From: Owenia fusiformis
Taxonomy: Eukaryota > Annelida > Polychaeta > Sabellida > Oweniidae
Reading direction: 5' to 3'
DNA: 64,000 nucleotides
NCBI GenBank assembly: GCA_903813345.2
Contig: CAIIXF020000011.1
Location: 2,690,571-2,754,570 of the forward strand
Shown: positions 56,398 to 64,000 of the stretch, piece by piece
Layout of the letters: each line of letters begins with the position of its first letter
Position numbering within the stretch: position 1 is the stretch's first letter
Notes under the pieces: generated by a model
Told to the model about the DNA's origin: nothing
What the model saw: the letters and a program-made list of their open reading frames with translations, nothing else
The model's database searches: none
Program-made: the position numbers and the translations under genes

Positions 56398-57938
56398 CTT
56401 CAGGGAGTCTAAGGGTTACTTAGGTTTAAAAATCTTGAAGATTCAAAGAATAGGCCAAGTCAAATTTTAGCTTTTGAAATTTGCAAAACTTATGTCAGTG
56501 AAACTGTGATTTCTCATAATTTGCAACATTGAATTGCTTCAAACATACCGTATACCGGGAAAACAATATTGTTTTTTTTCCAAAATAACTTACAACTAAG
56601 ACCTGGGAGAAACAGGACTTTCCCTCATATTGAATGGAAATTGGTGTTACACTGATTGATGTTAGTACAGGGGTGTAGTCAGGATCCAAAAATAAGTGAG
56701 GCAAATCAAAAAAATTCACTTTCATAAGACTTTAAAATATTCAGTTCCATTTTAAGGATCAAGTTGACTCAAGAGTCAATATCTATAGTGAATATACAAT
56801 ACATGTAATATGTGCCTGTACCAACTGCAAATGATGCTTCCACTGATGGTTTATTTTACATGATGTTTCATAGATATAGTATTCATTTTCAGATATGCTT
56901 TGACCAATTCTAGGATTCAAGCTGTGTTGCATTATGGAGCCCAAGATCCAGTTGCTGTGTACAGTGTGCTGGGGGGCTGCTTGTCTTTGAACGTATATGC
57001 TGAGTGCAAGGTAAATATTCCATTATCCTAGTATTTAAAATGTGAAGGTCGAAAGGTAGGTTTACAAATCTTTGTGATTCAGAGAATAGTGAAATTTAAA
57101 CTAATGAAATCTGCAAAATTCATGGCAGTGAAATTTTGATTCCTTAAGATTCGCAGAATTGCATTGCGTCAAAATATACTGGGAGAATACTTTTGATCTT
57201 CTGAAATAACCTACCACTAATCTGGGGAAAACAGTGATACATAGTGATTTATGTAAAGTGCAGAGGTGTAGCCAGGATCCAAAAATAGTGAGAGAAATTG
57301 AGAAAACAAGTTTTACGTATTCAGAGTTTCATTTCAAATACAATATCTAGTGCAGTGAATATAAAATACATGTTTAACTTGTGCCTGTACCAATGGCAAA
57401 TGATGCTTCTACTTGGCTTTATTTTACATGATTTTTCATTTGTATTGTATCCATTGAAGAGAGAAAAGTGAAAGTTAAATTTGTGAAATCTGGAAAGTGG
57501 CAGTGAAATTGAAATTTCCCAAAATTTGCAAATTTGAATACTGTTTTTCTAAATAATGGTACAGGTCTTCCCCTGAAATTGAATAGGAATTAGTGATACA
57601 TAGCGATTGATGTAAAGTGCAGGGGTGTAGCCAGGATCCAAAAATAAGTGAGGCAAAATGAGAAAAAGCACTATTCATGGGCATTTCACATATCCCCAGT
57701 TTCATTTTAGATACGAGTCAAAATGAGTCAATGTCTAGTGAATTTGTGCCTGTGATGATGCTTCTACTCCATGTACTATGCTTTATTTCACGTGGTGTTT
57801 CATCAGTATAGCGTTCATTTTCAGCTATGCTTTAACCATTGCTGAGATGCATACTGTGTTGCATTTGGGGCTGAAGATCCAGCTGCTGTGTACAGAGTGC
57901 TGAGGGGCTGCTTTTAACATCTCTGCTGAGTGCAAGGT
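56398..57938. repeat. Three diverged tandem copies of an exon-bearing segment
   Basis: Blocks such as GTGTAGCCAGGATCCAAAAA, TTTGCAAAACTTATGxCAGTG and GATGCTTCTACT recur starting near 56398, 57030 and 57450. Copies 1 and 3 end in the exon-like stretch (56893-57010 and about 57826-57937); copy 2 lacks it. Confidence 0.65.
56893..57010 (+). CDS. Candidate internal exon of an unknown gene
   Basis: ATTTTCAG before 56893 and GTAAAT after 57010 frame a 118-nt stretch open in one frame: YALTNSRIQAVLHYGAQDPV and then YSVLGGCLSLNVYAECK. The tandem copy ending at 57937 keeps acceptor and donor but has lost the frame through small deletions. No family recognised, and no partner exons were found in the window. 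Confidence 0.25.
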
Positions 57939-59883
57939 GAATATGCCTGCTAGTTAAAATATGAACATTAAATATAGTTCGGTCAGTTTGTCAATTCTAA
58001 AGAAATTCTATGAAAGGAGTACAAAAATGGACACAAAATGATAGAATGCTTCAAACAAGATTGTGCTATCAGCATTCCATTTTAGTCTTTATTCTTATCT
58101 TCTTTATTCTATTTTTGAGAATAATTAAGCCTGTCAGTGATAAAATTCATTTATCAGAACATTTCCTGAAAACTTATTAAAGCATATTCTGTCATTTCAA
58201 GTATCACCCAAATCAGTATGTTGTTTTTCCAGTTACTGAAATGCAAGACAACAAGTCTAATGAGATGCAACAAGTATACTGAACAGCAGAATAAGAATTG
58301 AGTGATTACAACTATGACATGGACTTTAAAAAACTGAACTGTTTATATATCAATCATTCTTTACTTGTATACCCATCCAAATTCCATTGCACAAAAAAGA
58401 GAGGTGCTGTTTACTCATTCTTAAAGAAAAAGTTATTAAGAAGCTACTACTTATAGCAATAGTTTTGCAGTAAGCTCCTACAATAGGTTTGTTCAATAAA
58501 TTGTTTCGACAATGTGTAACTACACAAATATGTTTATCGACATGGAAGTATTTTGCATTTGTAATCATTGTAAGAGTAATTAGAGGATCAGATGCAAAAT
58601 GACATCCATGCAGAGGGTTCTTGAAAGTATTTATGCAAGTGAAGAATATGGTCAATATGTGTAGATTCAATGATCAATCAAGATATTTAATATAGCAAAC
58701 CAAACAATTTTTTAATATTGCTTTAGTATGAGAACATTTGGTGCAAAGAACATGTCAGAGAGAGAAATGATGATGTGTTGGAACAGATTATTTGTTATTC
58801 ACCACATACAAAGCCTATCAAACTTAAATAGTGCAATTATTTAGTTTTTTCATGTTTTATATGCTATTGATCTGTTTTAACTGAAAGTCATATTTGACTT
58901 ACTTAATGATGTTTCAATATAAATATATTACTTTTTTATATAAACTAATCTATCTTTAAGTTGAATTTTGGGGACCCAAATGTATGACTAGATTTTTCAT
59001 TTATCGTCAGCATATGGAAATATCTCTATGTATTTATTTTTCATGAAACTTATACTGTTAATATATTTTTACAATTATAATTCTATTGAAACTAAATCCT
59101 GCTGTTTTGTAACTTATGCTGATCATAAATCATTGGAAAAAACTAGTTAGATTGGACTGTAGGCCCAGTGATGAATATAGACATGACCCATATGATAGAC
59201 AAAGTACTAGCTGTTGACATGGTTGGTGTATAGTCCTCTATAGTTTCCATTATTTGTGAATAACCATGGTCTAGGCCCAAGACTAAATACCATTTGGAGT
59301 TCTGAACTTCTGACAAGACAATATCTGATCATCTAAAAAGTTCATGTAGATCTCATTGGTTGAGGTTGGTATGGAAGTTACTTTTACTTCCTTATTTTCC
59401 AGAGCCAATGTTATTTCAATCGGAGTTTTTATCAAAATTGATAAAAGTTTTACTCAATCTGATGATTTTGTCTAAATCTGAAAAATCTATTTTGCCCCAA
59501 GCCCAAGTTATTCAGTTTATAAGAAAATGGACAAAGTGAATTTAGAATTATCAGACAATAGCAGATAATTTTGATAACTTGTCGATTATTGATAATTATC
59601 GAATTTATTGCTAATAGGAATACTATCAAAATTATCAGTACCAGCGATAAAATTAACTTTATTGATAATGCTGATTTCTTGCGTGCCCTGTAAAAAAGTT
59701 ACAAATATCGCTAAATTATAATCATAATTATTTTAATTAATTTTAGATCATAGCAGTAAAAATCATATCAGTATTACAAAAAAAGTATTCAATATGATCA
59801 AACAGGACTACTCTGCGACTTGAAAACCAATATGTTGGGGAAAATATTATTCTGATCCTAGACCTGCAAGAATACATTGTAAT
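57939..59883. other. No gene seen
   Basis: AT-rich spacer without convincing exons; open frames on the minus strand (for example 58350-58670) have no motif. Confidence 0.4.
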
Positions 59884-59994
59884 CTCTTGAAAGCCCATGA
59901 TTTGAAGAAAGAAAACAAGGCATACTTTGACTTTCAGAAGGCATTCGACACAGTTCAACTGTCTATATTCTGGCGTTTTCATTATCTTCAGTGT
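59884..59994 (+). pseudogene. Non-LTR retrotransposon reverse transcriptase scrap
   Basis: The plus strand reads LLKAHDLKKENKAYFDFQKA followed by FDTVQLSIFW. This is the catalytic motif A region of LINE reverse transcriptases, of the form FxDFxKAFDTV. Stop codons lie on both sides and no other RT block is visible, so it is an isolated dead fragment. Confidence 0.7.
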
Positions 59995-62220
59995 TAAAAT
60001 AACAATGCGTACCCTATCCTGTATGAAGTTTTCCTCTAATTATTAAATTAAACGCAGATTGGAGAAGTTATTCAGGAAAAAATTCTTAATCGGGTTGTTC
60101 TCACTTTCTTCGTCGGCCGCCATATTGGATTTTTCGAAAAATGATAAAATATCCGAGGGAAAAAGCGTATCATAGCCGGGCCATCTGAAATGAGGATGTT
60201 TTCCCAAGTTATTCTGATTCATTGGGCTTGTTGCTATGTTTCTGTGAAAAAATAATTTCTGTTCCACTTAAAACATCGACGAACTTCATAAAAAACAAGT
60301 CTCGATTTTTCGAAATATTTTTTTGATCGCCAACCACACTTGATTCGATCGATATATTTACAAATATTTGGGCTTAAAATATGCTTCAATTCATTCTAAA
60401 GACGTATCTTATAGGAATTGTATTCATTGGTGACTATTTAGGGGTGATTTTAGAGCAAATAAATCATCGATCATTTCCGGAAGTAGAAGCTCAAAAATCA
60501 TGCGCAGAAAAACAAAAGTAAAGACATTTCTCTGACCTGCCGAGCGACTGTATATTAATTAGGAATTCATTAACTTTCAATCTGATAAAAAAAATTTGTA
60601 ATGGTATAGTGAGGTATAATGGTATAGTGAGGCAATGGGGAATTTGCCTCGCCTATTTCATGAATAGTAGTGACACCTATACACGTAAAATATTACATCA
60701 CTCGTGAGTGATTGCAATGTGGGTTCTAAGTATAAAGAACATGGTCTACATAAAGCAACAGTTTAGGGAGCATCTCAAAATTAATTAAATGCTGGATTAC
60801 TAACTTAATACAAAATAGACAATTTTATGTAAAGTAATTTTAATTTTGTGCCCCCCCCCCCCTCCTCCTTCCCCTTAATAAATGTGTTTTAGAAATTATA
60901 TGCGTTATTTCGTCGGTCACACTAGATATTTAACATAATATGAAATGCAGTAATTTTTGTAATTCTTCAATGTTAAATGACCGCTCCCCCTAACTGTTCA
61001 AATAGAGTTAATTTTCTGACATTAATTGATCTTTTGAAACGCTCCCATACCAGCTCGATTATAGCTCACGTTATAATACCGCCATATAACGCAAAAACAT
61101 GCAAGGTTGCGTGTTGAAAACAGAGAGTTTCCGCCGACAAAATGATGAAGCTATAAATCCACGAACTATCTCTTCATCTACAATTGATGTTCAGACTGTA
61201 GACACTTTGACATAAGGTTAAGTCTCTATTTATCAGGATGAAAAACGATGTAAGATATGGTATTACATCATAGGAAGTAAAGATATGAGTTGATCTGTTT
61301 CCGTCATTTTGCATAGCCCTTATAAACTTAAGTTACATGCAATTTTTTTGCGGAAATAAAATCGTCACAATGTGTATATAAACATGCACATGAGCTTATT
61401 TGAACATCAAAAATAAAAATAACATTTTATGGTCCAACTACAATTAATGCTCCTTCTTAATTAGTTAAAAGAGATACTTTGGATGGTGCAACTGTTTACA
61501 GGCTTTCTGTTATGTACTTTGAAATATAGTTTCGTAATGAAATATGTTTCGGGAGTCTAATCCAGTTATACGTCAATGTTATATTGTTATGTTGATAACG
61601 CTATCAAAATAAAAGGCCTTAAAACATACTAAACGCAAAGAAAAATGATCCTGTCGTGAAAATTATCGTTGTCATATTTTCAAATGAATTTACCATGTCT
61701 TTGGATACGTCTGTGTAGTTATGTTTGCTAAATGGTTTATTTGTCTTGTTGTTATTGAACGAGGCAGGTCGAAGAAAAATATTTGGGAGGAAGACTCTGT
61801 CTCAGGTATCTTCCTAGAGGGTACTTCGACCCAAAATACTAATAGATAAATCTAGCTGGCGGATACAGGTCTAAAACATGGTGAATTCGTTTCGATCGGA
61901 GTCTCAAAATGGACAACATTTTCAAACATTTGATTAGACGATTTTGTTATTGATATGCTTGTGGAAATATGTAACGTTGACATTTTAATCCACATGTCTA
62001 TCACCCCGTTTTCCTAGATCAAAATAACGAAACTACTTCGAATTCTAATTACTTTACAAAAATCCATAAGTTATATTATGTTTGGGGAATACATACAGTA
62101 AATGTAAGCGCCACGTTGACGTGTAATTGATTACATTAGGACATCCTTAGTCCAAGGGTATTTCGCTTCTTTTCATAAAGCTAATCTCAGCGAAGTCCGA
62201 TTTTGAAGGATGCTCCATGG
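59995..62220. other. No gene seen
   Basis: AT-rich spacer with a C homopolymer at about 60850. GCCGCCATATTGG near 60115 resembles vertebrate-type YY1/promoter motifs, but no exon follows. Confidence 0.4.
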
Positions 62221-62401
62221 TAGGCCTGTAGCCGGGGGGGGGGGGGGGCAGAAATAATCTCAATAGAATGCAGTTTTTCACTTTCTGAGCACATTTCGCA
62301 TGATTTTTTGCCAAAAATGTAAAAAAGCTTCCCTCCTTGGCAAGAGCTGCCCCTAGGTAAATCCGCCCCCCCCCCAGGTAAATCCTGGCTTCGGGCCTAT
62401 A
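62221..62401. mobile_element. MITE of the AGGCCCGTAGCC family, copy 4
   Basis: Starts TAGGCCTGTAGCCGGGGGG and ends CCTGGCTTCGGGCCTATA, with ATGCAGTTTTTCACTTTCTG and TTTTTTGCCAAAAA blocks shared with the family. Confidence 0.65.
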
Positions 62402-62879
62402 GGGTAACATCGACCTACTTACCTAGTTCCCTAGAAACGAGCATCAAATCATACCATTCAAGACTATGGGGATTTCGCCTTAATCACGAGCTCTATGCAA
62501 CTCTTAATGTGCTTAATCTAAAATAACAGAAGTATCTATAGCTTCAGAGAATTTTAGCCCTCGGCAATTCACTGAGAAATATCTGATAATTAAATACCAA
62601 TGACAGGGGTAGTTTTTCGGTAAGTTTAAACGGATTAACGGTATAAGAGTAGATACCGCGTAGAGCAAAAACAACTTTCTTCCGATGTTTATTTTCAGAG
62701 AATCTCAGCAACAGGGAGCTCGAGTTGAGCATAAACGTACCTAGGACGGGCGCGAACGTGCTATATTTTGTTCCGATTGTCTTCTTCCCAATTGGATTAT
62801 AGAGATGTTACAGAAAAACAAAAATTAACCTTTTCCCATATCCTCAAAGCTCAATCGGGCAAGCAAATGTTCGGCGCGT

Positions 62880-63430
62880 TAATATGTTAATAATTTACAC
62901 GTTCACGTTTACATTCCTAAAACAATGCAACAGCAACTTGACCTCCCAAATTCCCAAATTTTCAGTGCACGAGTAACGTTTTTGCACGTACGTCAATTAA
63001 GGCATTAATCCTCTGGGTTCATAATATTACGCGTTCACGTTTACATTCTTAAAACAATGCTACTTTAACCTCCTTAATTCTTATTTTCAGTAGCCGAGTA
63101 ACGTGTATACCCGAACTTCAATTAATGCACTAATCTTCCGGGTTCATAATATTACGCGTTCACGTTTACATTCTTAAAACAATGCTACTTTAACCTCCTT
63201 ATTTCTTATTTTCAATAGCCGAGTAACGTGTATACCCGAACTTCAATTAATGCACTAATCTTCCGGGTTCATAATATTACGCGTTCGCGTTTACATTCTT
63301 AAAACAATGCTACTTTACCTCCTTAATTCTTATTTTCAGTAGCCGAGTATAACGTGTATACCCGAACGTCAATTAATCCTGCACTAATCCCCGGGGATCA
63401 TAATATACACGTCCACGTTCAAGTTTGTGT
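62880..63430. repeat. 125-bp tandem repeat, about four and a half copies
   Basis: GGTTCATAATATTACGCGTT recurs at 63016, 63141, 63266 and (diverged) 63394, each followed by CACGTTTACATTCTTAAAAC and AGCCGAGTAACGTGTATACC. Copies 2 and 3 are almost identical; the outer ones are diverged, as in arrays that grow by unequal exchange in the middle. Confidence 0.85.
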
Positions 63431-63723
63431 AAAACGTGCAGCTTATCCTCATACTCCCTAGCAAGTACCTGTAGCATTGTTGTTATACAATAAAAAAGAA
63501 GGAAGAATTGTATATTCAATCTGATAGCTGCAGATTAATGATTTCCATAAACTTGGATAGCAGCGATAAGACTCGTAACATGAATAAGAACGGTTAATTT
63601 TGACGACATAGAATAACTTCCGATGCAGTCGTACTCATAATTTCCTTCACAACTTTGAATCTAAAAAATAAGCGATTGGAGGACCACATGGCAAGATTAT
63701 ATGGAAAAATTAAACAGATGAAG

Positions 63724-63845
63724 CCAATGGCGGATCCAGAAGTTAACAGTGGGAGGGGGTTTAGGCCCATTTTTGGTAATTTTTTTCTGGTCCCCCAAAG
63801 GGGCGAGGGGAGGCGGGTCCCATTTCCCCCTGGATCCGCCAGTGG
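63724..63845. mobile_element. MITE with TGGCGGATCCAG ends
   Basis: TGGCGGATCCAG (63728-63739) and CTGGATCCGCCA (63830-63841) are perfect inverted ends around about 90 bp rich in G and C runs. It has no coding role, although frames run through it. Confidence 0.75.
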
Positions 63846-64000
63846 AACCTGTCCTAACTTTTGTTTATCTTGGTTTGTTTCAGAGTTTGGCTATCATGTG
63901 TGGCTCCATTTATTTTGATGTTTTCTGCCATGCTATTCTTCCAAAATTAATATGGCTGAAACCCTTAATTTCAAAAGGCTATACGTAGCTCTAGCTGACA

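Overview
This is animal nuclear DNA, probably from a marine invertebrate; nothing visible fixes the phylum. It is AT-rich, has two unmistakable spliced genes with GT-AG introns, and is crowded with short non-autonomous DNA transposons, foldback elements and minisatellites. There is no sign of bacterial or organellar content, no operon, no rRNA and no intact tRNA.

Layout. (1) 1-4700: no gene seen; a hairpin repeat, a degenerate minisatellite and several MITEs. (2) 5350-27105, minus strand: a ten-exon gene for a predicted ER-lumenal JmjC-type 2-oxoglutarate oxygenase with a signal peptide, an HxD...H iron triad, a C-terminal EF-hand and a C-terminal REEL retrieval signal (432 residues by my splicing). 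Intron 1 (10.2 kb) carries an 8.6 kb foldback element with a pogo/Tc1-like end, into which other transposons have inserted and which itself interrupts a 44-bp minisatellite. (3) 27106-27516: a short, probably bidirectional promoter with a perfect CRE palindrome and a likely non-coding first exon of the next gene. (4) 32266-39930, plus strand: a ten-exon hnRNP Q/R (SYNCRIP/HNRNPR family) gene, 601 residues, with an N-terminal acidic domain, three RRMs, an RG-rich tail and a KRK...KRP nuclear signal. Its probable intron 1 holds a 2.4 kb inverted-repeat element with a second foldback element nested inside. (5) 40.8-64 kb: mostly transposon-derived and plain intergenic sequence, with a few weak exon-like candidates (44.5-44.8 kb, 49.0-49.5 kb, 50.0-50.3 kb, 56.9 kb), one reverse-transcriptase scrap and several tandem repeats.

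The two genes probably share a promoter region and are transcribed divergently; nothing indicates a shared pathway. The most unusual patterns are: (a) three separate local duplications of exon edges together with their splice sites (JmjC exon 5 donor end, JmjC exon 6 acceptor end in four copies, hnRNP exon 7 donor end); (b) two foldback elements of one family whose two arms resemble each other much more than they resemble the other copy, including a 33-bp duplication present in both arms; (c) the apparent combination of signal peptide, JmjC triad, EF-hand and REEL in one protein. All exon boundaries were read by hand from splice consensus, reading frame and family similarity; no alignment or database search was run.
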